Source: Cupriavidus taiwanensis (GTDB lineage: Bacteria > Pseudomonadota > Gammaproteobacteria > Burkholderiales > Burkholderiaceae). From it: a stretch of 64,000 nt of DNA. The first letter of the stretch is position 1, and each line of letters begins with the position of its first letter. Both the position numbers and the translations under genes were made by a program. This document shows, piece after piece, positions 38,771 to 46,924 of the stretch. A model generated the notes under the pieces. It was not told where the DNA came from, ran no database searches, and saw nothing but the letters and a program-made list of their open reading frames with translations. Location of the stretch: positions 558,001 through 622,000 of the forward strand of contig NZ_LT984803.1 of NCBI RefSeq assembly GCF_900250115.1. Direction: 5' to 3'.

Positions 38771-38974
38771 TCAGTTGCCCGCGGGCGCGTCCGGCTCGAT
38801 GACGCGGCCCGGCACCGACTGGCGGGCCTCGTCGGCCAGCATCACGGGGATGCCGTCGCGAATCGGGTAGGCCAGTTTGTCGGCGTGGCAGATCAGCTCC
38901 TGCGCGGCGCGGTCGTATTCCAGCTTGCCCTTGCACAGCGGGCAGACCAGGATTTCAAGCAGCCGGTTGTCCAT
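38771..38974 (-). CDS. Trm112 family zinc-binding protein (UPF0434)
   Basis: A 67-residue protein of the Trm112 family, with [20 protein letters not shown] at the start: C11 and C14 form one half of the zinc site, and C29 in [21 protein letters not shown] the other side. Eukaryotic Trm112 activates several methyltransferases; the bacterial role is less certain. In many proteobacteria it lies between lpxK and kdsB, as here. It overlaps lpxK by 20 bases. Confidence 0.93.
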   Translation of the reverse strand: MDNRLLEILVCPLCKGKLEYDRAAQELICHADKLAYPIRDGIPVMLADEARQSVPGRVIEPDAPAGN

Positions 38975-40049
38975 CTCGGTGTTCCTCGTTGCGCCCGGCG
39001 GCGGCGCTCGCGGCGGCCGGCGCGGGTTGGATTTGCGCCTGCACGGCGCGGCGGATTTTATCGATCAGGCCCGCATCGATCACGGGCCTGGTGGGCACGA
39101 CCCAGATGCGCGGGTCGTCGAAGCGCTCGCATTTTACGGCATCCTTCTCGGTGATCAGGATCACGTCGGCGTCGAGCGCATCGGGATGGTCGACGAACGG
39201 GTCGACCACGAAGTCATAGTGGTCCGGCAGCGGCAGCGTCCTGGGCGCAAGGCCGGCGCCGCGCAGGCTGGCGAAAAAGCGCTCGGGATTGCCGATGCCG
39301 GCCGCGGCCAGCACGCGCCGTCCGGCAAAGGCGCTGAGCGGCCGCGCCATGGTGGGATCGGCAAGCTGCCAGGCGTCATCCAGTTCCAGGCGCATGCCGT
39401 ACACGCCGGGGCGGTCGGGCGTGGCGCGGAAGTTGGGGTCGTTGATCAGGGTGGCGTCGCGCGGTCGCGAGAGCGGCTCGCGCAGCGGGCCGGCGGGCAG
39501 CATCAGGCCATTGCCACCCATGCGCGTGTCGAACATCACGATCTCGAAGTCGCGCTGCAGCTTGTAGTGCTGCAGGCCGTCGTCGAGCAGCAGCACGTTG
39601 ATGCCGGGATGCGACACCAGCATGGCCTGTGCGCACAGCGCGCGGTCGGGGTAGACCCAGACCGGCACGTCGGTGGCGCGCGCGATCAGCAGCGGCTCGT
39701 CGCCGACGTCGCCCGCCTGCGAGGTGGGCTTGACCCGGCGCGGATGCTTGAGCTGCACGCCGTAGCCGCGCGAGACCACGCCGGGCCGCAGCCCGGCCTC
39801 GGTCAGCGCGTGCGCCAGCGCGATCACCGCGGGAGTCTTGCCGGTGCCGCCCACGGTGACGTTGCCGACCACCACCACCGGCATCGGCAGCCGCGTCGAC
39901 CTGAACCAGCCGCGCAGGTAGCCATGGCGGCGCACCCGCGCGACCAGCCCGAACAGCAGCGAGAACGGCAGCATGAGCCAGGCGAACCAGCCGCGGCGTT
40001 GCCACTGGGCGGTCACGAAGTCGGCAAGGGCATGGCGGGGAACGGGCAT
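38955..40049 (-). CDS. lpxK: tetraacyldisaccharide 4'-kinase
   Basis: LpxK phosphorylates the lipid A precursor at the 4' position at the inner face of the inner membrane. The 364 residues have an N-terminal membrane-associated helix (about 20-40; [20 protein letters not shown]), the Walker A sequence [14 protein letters not shown] at 60-73, [15 protein letters not shown], and [15 protein letters not shown] with the DxD-like acidic residues. The downstream 20-base overlap with the Trm112-like gene supports translational coupling. exbD lies 144 bases upstream on the same strand. Confidence 0.96.
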   Translation of the reverse strand: MPVPRHALADFVTAQWQRRGWFAWLMLPFSLLFGLVARVRRHGYLRGWFRSTRLPMPVVVVGNVTVGGTGKTPAVIALAHALTEAGLRPGVVSRGYGVQLKHPRRVKPTSQAGDVGDEPLLIARATDVPVWVYPDRALCAQAMLVSHPGINVLLLDDGLQHYKLQRDFEIVMFDTRMGGNGLMLPAGPLREPLSRPRDATLINDPNFRATPDRPGVYGMRLELDDAWQLADPTMARPLSAFAGRRVLAAAGIGNPERFFASLRGAGLAPRTLPLPDHYDFVVDPFVDHPDALDADVILITEKDAVKCERFDDPRIWVVPTRPVIDAGLIDKIRRAVQAQIQPAPAAASAAAGRNEEHRDGQPAA

Positions 40050-40192
40050 GGACGCGGCGGGCGAGAGTCGATGGTCGGGATGCGATTGTAGTGCGCTCGC
40101 GGCTACGCCCCGCGGGGCGGCTCAACCATTATGGGCATTGCCGTGCGCATGGGGCAAGCCCGCCGGCCGCCGGCGCGCGGGCCCGCCCGGGG

Positions 40193-40618
40193 TCAGCGCG
40201 GCTGCGCGCTCTGCGTGGCGAAGGTCAGGCGCGACAGCCCGGCCAGCCGCGCGGCCTCCATCACGTTGACCACGGCCTGGTGCGTGGCCTGCGCGTCGGC
40301 ATTGACAATCACCACCGGCGCCTGGCTGCCGGCGCCCGCGGCGGTGCGCAGCTGGTCGGCCAGGCTGGTGACGTCCTTCTGCTCCATCACCTGCTTGTTG
40401 ACCGAGTAGACCCCGCGCGCGGACACCGACACCACGATCTCCTGTGGCTGCTGCCGCGCGCGCTCGGCGTCGGCGGTGGGCAGCTGGATCTGCAGCTCGG
40501 TAAAGCGCGAGTACGTGGTCGTGATCATCAGGAAGATCAGGATCACGAGCAGCACGTCGATCAGCGGGATCAAATTGATCTCGGGCTCTTCGCGCCGCTG
40601 GCGGGAACGGAAGTGCAT
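40193..40618 (-). CDS. exbD: ExbD/TolR family biopolymer transport protein
   Basis: A 141-residue inner-membrane protein that with ExbB harnesses proton flow. It has a short cytoplasmic N-terminus (MHFRSRQRREEPEINLIPLI), one membrane helix (about 17-37) with the essential D21, and a periplasmic domain. It follows exbB by 24 bases. No tonB lies here; the position next to lpxK is common in betaproteobacteria, and the pair may serve the envelope more generally. ExbD rather than TolR is preferred by length and by the missing tol genes. Confidence 0.9.
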   Translation of the reverse strand: MHFRSRQRREEPEINLIPLIDVLLVILIFLMITTTYSRFTELQIQLPTADAERARQQPQEIVVSVSARGVYSVNKQVMEQKDVTSLADQLRTAAGAGSQAPVVIVNADAQATHQAVVNVMEAARLAGLSRLTFATQSAQPR

Positions 40619-40642
40619 GGCGTTCGGATGGGCGTGCCGCGC

Positions 40643-41263
40643 TCAGGCGCGGCGCTGCGGCAGGATGGCGTCGAGGAACGAGGTGGCGCGGAATTCCAGT
40701 TCGGCCACGTAGTCGTCGACGCGGCGGCGGAAGTAGCGCCAGAAGATCAGTGCCGGGATCGCCACGATCAGGCCCAAGGCGGTGTTGTACAGCGCCACCG
40801 AGATGCCGTGCGCCAGCTGCTCGGGGCTGGTGCCGGTGCCGCCCTGGCTGCCGAAGATCTCGATCATGCCGATCACCGTGCCCAGCAGTCCCATCAGCGG
40901 CGCCACCGAGGCGATCGTGCCGAGTGCGTTCAGGTAGCGCTCGAGCTCATGCGCGACCACGCGGCCGGCTTCCTCGACCACGTCCTTGGCGGCGTCACGC
41001 GAGGTATGCGGCTGCAGCACCACGTGGCGCAGCCCGGCGGCCAGCACGCGCCCCAGCGGTGAATTCTGTTCCAGCGTGTTGACCACTTCCGGCGTGGCGC
41101 GGCGCTGCTGCGCGGCGGCCAGCGCCTCTTCATAGAGCTTTGCCGGCAGCACCTTGCTGCGCTTGAGGGACAGGAAGCGTTCGACGATCAGCGCCAGCGC
41201 GATGACCGAGGCGAGCAACAGCGGCCAGATCGGCCAGCCGGCCGCTTGAATGATGGAAAACAA
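40643..41263 (-). CDS. exbB: ExbB/TolQ family proton channel protein
   Basis: A 206-residue inner-membrane protein with three helices, the proton-channel partner of ExbD. The start was set at TTG 41261-41263 (read LFSIIQAAGWPIWPLLLAS) because it has a G-rich Shine-Dalgarno-like stretch upstream and gives the standard length; longer in-frame starts at 41338 or 41413 add sequence not typical of the family. The conserved central helix is VAPLMGLLGTVIGMIEIF, followed by LGLIVAIPALIFW. The 5' side faces the long non-coding region 41264-42346. Confidence 0.9.
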   Translation of the reverse strand: MFSIIQAAGWPIWPLLLASVIALALIVERFLSLKRSKVLPAKLYEEALAAAQQRRATPEVVNTLEQNSPLGRVLAAGLRHVVLQPHTSRDAAKDVVEEAGRVVAHELERYLNALGTIASVAPLMGLLGTVIGMIEIFGSQGGTGTSPEQLAHGISVALYNTALGLIVAIPALIFWRYFRRRVDDYVAELEFRATSFLDAILPQRRA

Positions 41264-41469
41264 TTGGACCCCCGGGATCGACAACCGAATAACGAAACCC
41301 CAAACCGCCAGTCGGCATGCCTTGAGGCGCGTGGGCATGATGCCTTGCTGCGCGCTCCGGCATTGCTCTGAAAAAACAGGCGCCACTCTAACCTGCGGCC
41401 TGGCGCGCGGCAAGGGACCATGCGCGCCTGTCTCGGGCGCGCATCGTCCCCTGGCGGCGCGCGCTGACG

Positions 41470-41543
41470 CTTTCCACAGCCGGCAGGGACAGTATTGTGG
41501 ATCGATTGTGGAAAGCCGCCGGACAAGATCGCTAACTCATTGA
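41470..41543. repeat. structured intergenic repeat R1
   Basis: Arms CTTTCCACA (41470-41478) and TGTGGAAAG (41507-41515) enclose exactly 28 bases containing GGGACAGTATTGTGGA; after the right arm come 24 bases and then TTGA (41540-41543). Same geometry as R2 and R3. The arms are one base from the relaxed DnaA box TTWTNCACA. Confidence 0.85.
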
Positions 41544-41684
41544 TCGGAAAGGGCAAAGCACGTTGTGCTTAAATCTTGTGCAAAGGCGTTCCGCAGCGGC
41601 TGCGGCGCATCCGGCACGTGCCGCGGCGGCGGCTGCCACGGTTCCGGGCGCCGCTTCTGTGCGCAAGCGCACTTTTCGACAGGA

Positions 41685-41758
41685 CTTTCCACAAAGCAGC
41701 GGGACAGTACTGTGGAGGGCTTGTGGAAAGGTGCCTGAGAGTTTTCATAAGCCCTTGA
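41685..41758. repeat. structured intergenic repeat R2
   Basis: Arms CTTTCCACA (41685-41693) and TGTGGAAAG (41722-41730) enclose 28 bases containing GGGACAGTACTGTGGA, in which ACAGTACTGT is itself a palindrome; 24 bases later is TTGA (41755-41758). It lies 215 bases after R1. Confidence 0.85.
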
Positions 41759-41856
41759 TTCCAAAGGCAGTCGACCACCTTGCGTAAAAAACAGGCAGGG
41801 CCGTTCATTGTGGGCGGGCCGGCGTTGCAGCCAGCTGGCGCCATCGAATGCGGGGT

Positions 41857-41930
41857 TTGTCCACAGCAAAGAGGGAGAGCACTGTGGACGGCTTGTGGAC
41901 AAATCAGGGAGAAGATGCGCAAGCCTTTGA
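41857..41930. repeat. structured intergenic repeat R3
   Basis: Arms TTGTCCACA (41857-41865) and TGTGGACAA (41894-41902), extended by one more pair, enclose 28 bases containing GGGAGAGCACTGTGGA; 24 bases later is TTGA (41927-41930). Relative to R1 and R2 both arms have changed together, keeping full complementarity. It lies 172 bases after R2. Confidence 0.85.
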
Positions 41931-42116
41931 AAACAAATCAGTTTTCCGATAATGCCGAGAAAATGTGCAAACGCAGCAGAAACGCTCGGCGAGGGCGCTG
42001 CGTTCAACCGTGCAAGGTCGGGGCGCAGGACGAGGCGCTTGGCGTATCCGATAAGCGGGCTACCGGCCACGTCGCGCGATAAAGTGCCCTATGAGTACTA
42101 TTTATTCAGGGAAAGC

Positions 42117-42165
42117 TGTGGATAACTTTGTGAACAAGCCCTTGGCCGGACATGTAAGTGGTTGA
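42117..42165. repeat. possible partial fourth copy with consensus DnaA box
   Basis: TGTGGATAA (42117-42125) is the exact complement of the DnaA consensus TTATCCACA. It is followed by TGTGAACAA (42129-42137), then 24 bases and TTGA (42162-42165), matching the right half of R1-R3 apart from one extra base. A complementary left arm is not present. Confidence 0.6.
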
Positions 42166-42324
42166 TGCAAAAGAGAAATGGTTATATTGCCTAAGTTTTG
42201 TTGCGCTCACAAACCGCATAAGAATCAAAGGGTTGCACGAATCCATGCGGCTTCCCGGGTAGGGCTGGGCCATCAGCGCTAACCCCTTGACATTGCAGTT
42301 ATGCTGTGGACATGTCCGAGCCAC

Positions 42325-42340
42325 GCCGCATGCATGCGGC
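42325..42340. promoter_or_regulatory. 16-bp palindrome directly before xseA
   Basis: GCCGCATGCATGCGGC is perfectly self-complementary and ends 6 bases before the xseA ATG. The 13-mer CATGCGGCTTCCC overlapping it (42333-42345) also occurs at 42244-42256. Either a protein-binding site or an RNA hairpin at the translation start is possible. Confidence 0.5.
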
Positions 42341-42346
42341 TTCCCC

Positions 42347-43732
42347 ATGTCTGACCTGCCGAATTTTTCGCGTGACCCTTCCGCCACCACGCCGCGCAGC
42401 GGCCGCGAGGTGATTCCCGTCGGCGAACTCAATCACGCGATTGCGCGCGTGCTGGAACGCAGTTTTCCGCTCGCCTGGGTACGGGGTGAAATCTCAAACT
42501 TCACGCGCGCCGCCAGCGGCCACTGGTATTTCTCGCTGAAGGACGCGCGTGCGCAGATCCGCTGCGTGATGTTCCGCGGGCGCAATCAGCATGTCGACTT
42601 CCAGCCGCGCGAAGGCGAGGCGGTCGAGGTGCGCGCGGTGGTCTCGATGTACGAGGCGCGCGGCGAACTGCAGCTGGGGGTCGAGGCCATGCGCCGCGCC
42701 GGCCTCGGCAATCTCTATGAAGCCTTCCTGCGGCTCAAGGAAAAACTGTCGCAGGCCGGGCTGTTCGCGCCGGAGCGCAAGCGCCCGGTGCCGGCGCAGC
42801 CGCGCGCCATCGGCGTGGTCACGTCGCTGCAGGCCGCGGCGCTGCGCGATGTGCTGAGCACGCTGCGGCGGCGCGCGCCGCATGTGCCGGTGGTGGTCTA
42901 TCCGGTACCGGTGCAGGGCGCGGGCGCGGCGCAGAAGATCGCGGACATGCTCGATGCCGCCGCCGCGCGCGCCGAATGCGATGTGCTGATCCTGTGCCGC
43001 GGCGGCGGCAGCATCGAAGACCTGTGGTCGTTCAATGAAGAGGTGGTGGCGCACGCGATCGCGCGCTGCACGCTGCCGGTGGTCTCCGGCGTCGGCCACG
43101 AGACCGATTTCACCATCGCCGATTTCGTTGCCGACGTGCGCGCGCCGACCCCCACCGGCGCGGCCGAGCTGGTCAGCCCGGATCGCGCGCACCTGCTCGC
43201 GCAGACCGCGCGCGCGCGCGATGCGCTGAGGCAATGCCTGCGGCGCGGGCTGGACCTGCGCGCGCAGCACCTGGACTGGCTGGCCCGGCGCGTGCGCAGC
43301 CCGCAGGCGCAGCTGCAGGAGCGCCGCGCGCAGGTCGACAATCTGGCGCGACATTTGCGGGCGGCATTGCGCGATACCGTGGTGTCGCAGCGCCATCGCC
43401 ACCAGCTGCTGGCGATGCGCTGGCGCGCATGCCGGCCCGACGCTGCCACAGCCCACGCCGAGGTGGCGCGCCTGTGGCAGCGGCTGCAGGCCGCCGCGCG
43501 GCGCCAGCACGAGCGCGCCGGGCAGCGCCTGGCGCGCAGCGCCGGCGCGCTCGAGTTGCTGGCGCCGCAGCGCACGCTGGAACGCGGCTATGCAGTGCTG
43601 CTTGACCAGCGCGGACGCGCGCTGCGCGCCCCCGCCGAGATCCGTGCGGGCAGCGTGGTCGAAGCGCACCTGGCCGAAGGCGTGGCCGACCTGGCGATCG
43701 CCGCCGTGCAGGCCAAGCTGCCGGAATTCTGA
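42347..43732 (+). CDS. xseA: exodeoxyribonuclease VII large subunit
   Basis: XseA is the catalytic large subunit of exonuclease VII, which degrades single-stranded DNA to oligonucleotides. The 461 residues have an N-terminal OB-fold (about 20-110; [20 protein letters not shown], then [19 protein letters not shown]) and the nuclease domain with [37 protein letters not shown] and [20 protein letters not shown] long coiled-coil follows. The ATG at 42347 is preferred over TTG 42287 by comparison with the family. It has no Shine-Dalgarno sequence and is preceded at 7 bases by a perfect palindrome. The small subunit gene xseB is not in the window. Confidence 0.95.
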   Translation: MSDLPNFSRDPSATTPRSGREVIPVGELNHAIARVLERSFPLAWVRGEISNFTRAASGHWYFSLKDARAQIRCVMFRGRNQHVDFQPREGEAVEVRAVVSMYEARGELQLGVEAMRRAGLGNLYEAFLRLKEKLSQAGLFAPERKRPVPAQPRAIGVVTSLQAAALRDVLSTLRRRAPHVPVVVYPVPVQGAGAAQKIADMLDAAAARAECDVLILCRGGGSIEDLWSFNEEVVAHAIARCTLPVVSGVGHETDFTIADFVADVRAPTPTGAAELVSPDRAHLLAQTARARDALRQCLRRGLDLRAQHLDWLARRVRSPQAQLQERRAQVDNLARHLRAALRDTVVSQRHRHQLLAMRWRACRPDAATAHAEVARLWQRLQAAARRQHERAGQRLARSAGALELLAPQRTLERGYAVLLDQRGRALRAPAEIRAGSVVEAHLAEGVADLAIAAVQAKLPEF

Positions 43733-43932
43733 GCCGCCGCGCGGTGCCGGAAACGCCCCGCACGCGCGCGCGGCACAGCTCCGAAAGGCCGCGCCGAAAT
43801 CTCCCGGAAAGCCGCGCGCGGACAAACTAACATCGGAGCAGGGGGCTTTGCGCCGTGGTTTGCGTGGGTCTTGCAAGTCCCCTACAATCGGCAATTCCGG
43901 ACCCAACAACCCCAACCCACAGAGACAGAACA

Positions 43933-44514
43933 ATGGAACACAAGCTCCCCCCGCTTCCGTACGCGCATGATGCGCTGGCTCCGCACATCTCCAAGGAGAC
44001 CCTGGAGTTCCATCATGACAAGCACCACCAGACCTACGTCACCAACCTGAACAACCTCATCAAGGGCACCGAGTTCGAGAACGCGACCCTGGAAGAGATC
44101 GTCAAGAAGTCGTCGGGCGGCATCTTCAACAACGCCGCCCAGGTGTGGAACCACACCTTCTACTGGGATTCGCTGAAGCCCAACGGCGGCGGCCAGCCGA
44201 CCGGCGCGCTGGCCGATGCCATCAACGCCAAGTGGGGCTCGTTCGACAAGTTCAAGGAAGAGTTCACCAAGGTTGCCGTCGGCACCTTCGGTTCGGGCTG
44301 GGCCTGGCTGGTCAAGAAGGCCGACGGCTCGCTCGACCTGGTGTCCACCTCCAACGCCGCCACGCCGCTGACCACCGATGCCAAGCCGCTGCTGACCTGC
44401 GACGTGTGGGAGCACGCCTACTACATCGACTACCGCAATGCCCGCCCGAAGTACGTCGAGGCATTCTGGAACGTCGTGAACTGGGACTTCGCCGGCAAGA
44501 ACTTCGCTGGCTGA
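43933..44514 (+). CDS. sodB: superoxide dismutase, Fe (Fe/Mn family)
   Basis: SodB disproportionates superoxide in the cytosol. The 193 residues match the iron type in length and sequence: [19 protein letters not shown] with ligand H27, NHTFYWDSL with the second His, the [10 protein letters not shown] stretch and the [16 protein letters not shown] signature with the Asp and His metal ligands. Start ATG at 43933 follows an A-rich leader with a weak ribosome-binding site (ACAGA). A terminator lies 32 bases after the stop. Confidence 0.96.
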   Translation: MEHKLPPLPYAHDALAPHISKETLEFHHDKHHQTYVTNLNNLIKGTEFENATLEEIVKKSSGGIFNNAAQVWNHTFYWDSLKPNGGGQPTGALADAINAKWGSFDKFKEEFTKVAVGTFGSGWAWLVKKADGSLDLVSTSNAATPLTTDAKPLLTCDVWEHAYYIDYRNARPKYVEAFWNVVNWDFAGKNFAG

Positions 44515-44546
44515 GCCACCGGTCATCCAGACCGCAGCAAACAGGA

Positions 44547-44570
44547 AAGGGCCGCCAGGCCCTTTTTTGT
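44547..44570 (+). terminator. rho-independent terminator of sodB
   Basis: AAGGGCC (44547-44553) and GGCCCTT (44558-44564) pair around four bases and are followed by a T-run. Confidence 0.88.
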
Positions 44571-45200
44571 TGCCTCGCGATTCCGCCGCGGGTCATGTCA
44601 GCGTGATGGCAAAACAGGCTGGACCGCGAGAGTGCAACAATCCCCATGAGGGTGCAGGCAGCCTGGTGCCGGCCTTATCGCGATGCTGCGCAGGCTCAAT
44701 TGCGGCAACGATCATCAGACATTTGCGCGATTCCGTGAACTCGGATTGCCGGCCGGCAGCGCCAAGCGAGCGCAGCGATGCGTACCGTGCCAGAGCCCCT
44801 GATGACCTGAGATACTGACCGCGCGCAGCGCAGCCGTAGGCGTTCCTACGGTAATGCCGGCAGCAGGGACCACTCCGCGCTCTGGGCTCATTCAACCCAC
44901 ACTTCAACGCCCCTGCCACCGCGGTGCACCACCGCGGCACCTTTGCCGGCGCCGCCGCGCGCCAGGCGTGCTTCGACATCATGGGCTTCGCCTACTACCA
45001 CGCGCCCGTCGCGGCGCAGGCACAGGCCTATGCCGAACTGTGCCGGCATACCGCCCCCGGGCGCATGGCGATGATTTCGTCGCCGAACCGCTGGAAGCGT
45101 CGGGCGCGTGTGGGCGGCGCAGGCCAGGGGCACGCGCCAGCGCTTCGTGCCCGTGCCCGGAAGACGCTGTGCCGCCGGCGCGGCTGCCGCCTTGCGTGGC
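44571..45200. other. 630-bp stretch without a confident gene; coding-like remnant inside
   Basis: From about 44891 to 45100 (+) one frame reads protein-like sequence, FNPHFNAPATAVHHRGTFAG then ACFDIMGFAYYHAPVAAQAQ and LCRHTAPGRMAMISSPNRW, but it has no proper start, and the following sequence degrades into Arg-rich frame. I do not recognise the family. It could be a decayed gene fragment. A small hairpin CCGTAGG-CGTT-CCTACGG lies near 44835. Nothing else is seen. Confidence 0.35.
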
Positions 45201-45584
45201 TCAGCGCCCCTTGGCGTCAGGCACGCGGGTCTGGTCGATCGAGGCGCCACCGGTGCCCTTGCGCGGCTTGCCGTGCAGGCCGTCGCGGTCGGCCTTGCCG
45301 GCGCTCTCCGAGGCCGGCTTGGGCTTGTCGCGACCGGGCAGGCCGCCCGCGGTGTGCGGCTCCTTGGGGACGTCGCCGAGATCCCTGGCGAGGCCGCCGG
45401 GATTGGTGGGCGTGGCGCCCGGCGTGCTCCCCGGCGCCACGCTGGCACCCGGCGGCGGTATGGTCTGGCTGCCCTTGGGACCCTTGTCGGTACGCACGCC
45501 GGTTTCGGGCGGCTGCGCCAGGGTGCCGCCGGCAAGCGCGCAAAGCAGCGCGACGGCTGCGGCGCGGGGGATCGTGGATCGCAT
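45201..45584 (-). CDS. small secreted low-complexity protein, function unknown
   Basis: I do not recognise this gene. From ATG 45584 it encodes 127 residues: a clear signal peptide (MRSTIPRAAAVALLCALAGG with TLAQ just after), then a Pro/Gly/Lys-rich region without predicted fold (GVRTDKGPKGSQTIPPPGAS, GGLPGRDKPKPASESAGKAD). A GGAG sequence lies 9-12 bases upstream. Such disordered exported proteins are common in Cupriavidus and Ralstonia; the composition also allows a cell-envelope or stress role, but nothing in context decides this. Confidence 0.6.
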   Translation of the reverse strand: MRSTIPRAAAVALLCALAGGTLAQPPETGVRTDKGPKGSQTIPPPGASVAPGSTPGATPTNPGGLARDLGDVPKEPHTAGGLPGRDKPKPASESAGKADRDGLHGKPRKGTGGASIDQTRVPDAKGR

Positions 45585-45847
45585 CGGGTTTCTCCGGTTG
45601 AACGCGGCCATGCTGGTACGTCAAAAGCATTTGCCGGGCCACCTCGGGCGTTGCCGTGCGGGCCCTGTGCGCGCCCCGGCGCAACGCACTTTCTACAAGC
45701 GCCGGTGGTTGTTACAAGGACGCGGAGGCGACGGGCGATGCGGCGCCGGCATGCGCGGGCAGCGGCCGGGAGGCAGGGCCGCGGGAACGGAAGTTGCGCG
45801 CACTGCAGCGTTGGCCGGCGATTGCGGCCCACCTCAGCGGAGGCGTC

Positions 45848-46129
45848 ATGAAACACAGCAAGCACGACACGTCAAACAACCCGGAGCTGGACCGGCGCCA
45901 AGGGCTGGATGACCGTGAACTGAAGGAAAACGCTGCGGACAACCAGCGCGCCCGCGAACGCGCCCGCGCGGATTGGGAGAACGCCGCGTCACACCGCAAG
46001 CAGGAGCCGAAGCGGCCCGGGAGCGGGCAGTCCGGCAAGGGCGAAATACCGCCCGGCGTCGGTTCGCGTGACCTGCACGATCCCGGCAGCCGCGATCCCG
46101 ACGCACCGCCGACCGTGAACCGGTCCTGA
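45848..46129 (+). CDS. small hydrophilic protein, function unknown
   Basis: A 93-residue, highly charged protein without cysteine or hydrophobic segment. The start at 45848 is supported by a GGAGG site 4 bases upstream. The middle is rich in Arg, Glu and Asn (DRELKENAADNQRARERARA) and may form a helix; the end is Gly/Pro/Asp-rich (GVGSRDLHDPGSRDPDAPPT). No family recognised; intrinsic disorder likely. It is convergent with udgX, 4 bases apart. Confidence 0.6.
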   Translation: MKHSKHDTSNNPELDRRQGLDDRELKENAADNQRARERARADWENAASHRKQEPKRPGSGQSGKGEIPPGVGSRDLHDPGSRDPDAPPTVNRS

Positions 46130-46133
46130 CCGG

Positions 46134-46742
46134 TCAGGCATGCGCGCCGCGCGCCAGCCGCGCGGCGGCGCGCAGGCTGCGCACGATGCGGTCGAAGGCC
46201 GCGGCACGCGCTTCGTCGCTGCGCTGGCGCAGGGCAAAGGAGGGGTGGTAGGTAGCGATGACCAGCCGCCCCTCGTGCTCCACCGGTGTCTCCATCATGC
46301 CCGCGAGCGTCACGCTCTTGCGGCCCAGCACCGCGCGCGCCGCGGTGGCGCCGAGCGCTACCACCACCGTCGGGTGCACCTTTTCCAGCTCCCGCTCCAG
46401 CCACAGGTTGCAAGCCTCGATCTCCTGCTGCGCGGGCGATTTGTGCAGGCGGCGCTTGCCGCGCCACTCGAACTTGAAATGCTTGACCGCGTTGGTCATG
46501 AAGAGCTTGTCGCGGTCCAGGCCCGCTGCCAGCAGCGCTTCATCCAGCAAGTGCCCGGCCGGCCCGACGAAGGGGGAGCCTTGCAGGTCTTCCTGCGAAC
46601 CGGGCTGCTCGCCCACCAGCATGATGCGCGCGTGGGCCGCGCCGGCGCCGGGCACGCCCTGGGTGGCGTTGCGCCACAACGGGCAGCGCCGGCATTCGTT
46701 CAGTTCGCCGCGGCTCACAGGCGGCTTGTTGCGCTCAGGCAT
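46134..46742 (-). CDS. udgX: UdgX-type uracil-DNA glycosylase (uracil-DNA cross-linking)
   Basis: A member of the uracil-DNA glycosylase superfamily, UdgX group, an iron-sulfur protein first described in mycobacteria that removes uracil and stays covalently attached to the abasic site through a histidine. The 202 residues show the UdgX-specific motif A GEQPGSQED (44-52), the R-loop KRRLH at 96-100 with the reactive H100, and motif B HPSFALR at 166-172. Cluster cysteines include C17, C20 and C111. Start ATG 46742 gives the known length; an upstream in-frame extension lacks family sequence. It is divergent from the ABC-receiver fusion gene. Confidence 0.9.
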   Translation of the reverse strand: MPERNKPPVSRGELNECRRCPLWRNATQGVPGAGAAHARIMLVGEQPGSQEDLQGSPFVGPAGHLLDEALLAAGLDRDKLFMTNAVKHFKFEWRGKRRLHKSPAQQEIEACNLWLERELEKVHPTVVVALGATAARAVLGRKSVTLAGMMETPVEHEGRLVIATYHPSFALRQRSDEARAAAFDRIVRSLRAAARLARGAHA

Positions 46743-46924
46743 GGCGGATGACGGTGGCGCAGCGCACGGGCGCTGCAGCCCATCCGCTGCAGGTTTCGCG
46801 CCATGGCGCCGCGTTGCGATCGGTATGGAATTTGCCTCCTCCCAAGACCGCGCGCCGGCCCCCGCCACCGCGCGTCTTGCCTTGCCGCACCGAGCACCTG
46901 ACGCCTGACGCCTGACCCGCGTGC

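Larger units (their letters stand above)
41264..42346. other. 1.1-kb non-coding stretch with structured repeats and DnaA-box-like motifs
   Basis: No convincing gene lies between exbB and xseA. The stretch holds three diverged repeats (41470-41543, 41685-41758, 41857-41930) and a possible fourth partial copy (42117-42165), described separately. It becomes relatively A/T-rich from about 42085 to 42270, in contrast to the rest of the window. Close to xseA are a 16-bp palindrome and a 13-bp direct repeat. Confidence 0.75.

Noticed and set aside
41470..42165. Main chromosomal replication origin
   Set aside because: No dnaA, dnaN, gyrB, rpmH or parAB genes nearby; only one exact DnaA box. A DnaA-binding satellite locus remains possible.
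42287..42346. Upstream TTG start for xseA
   Set aside because: The added 20 residues ([10 protein letters not shown] and following) do not look like XseA N-termini and would run through the palindrome; ATG 42347 matches the family.
44835..44855. Hairpin CCGTAGG-CGTT-CCTACGG as a terminator
   Set aside because: No T-run follows on either strand and it is about 270 bases beyond the sodB terminator.
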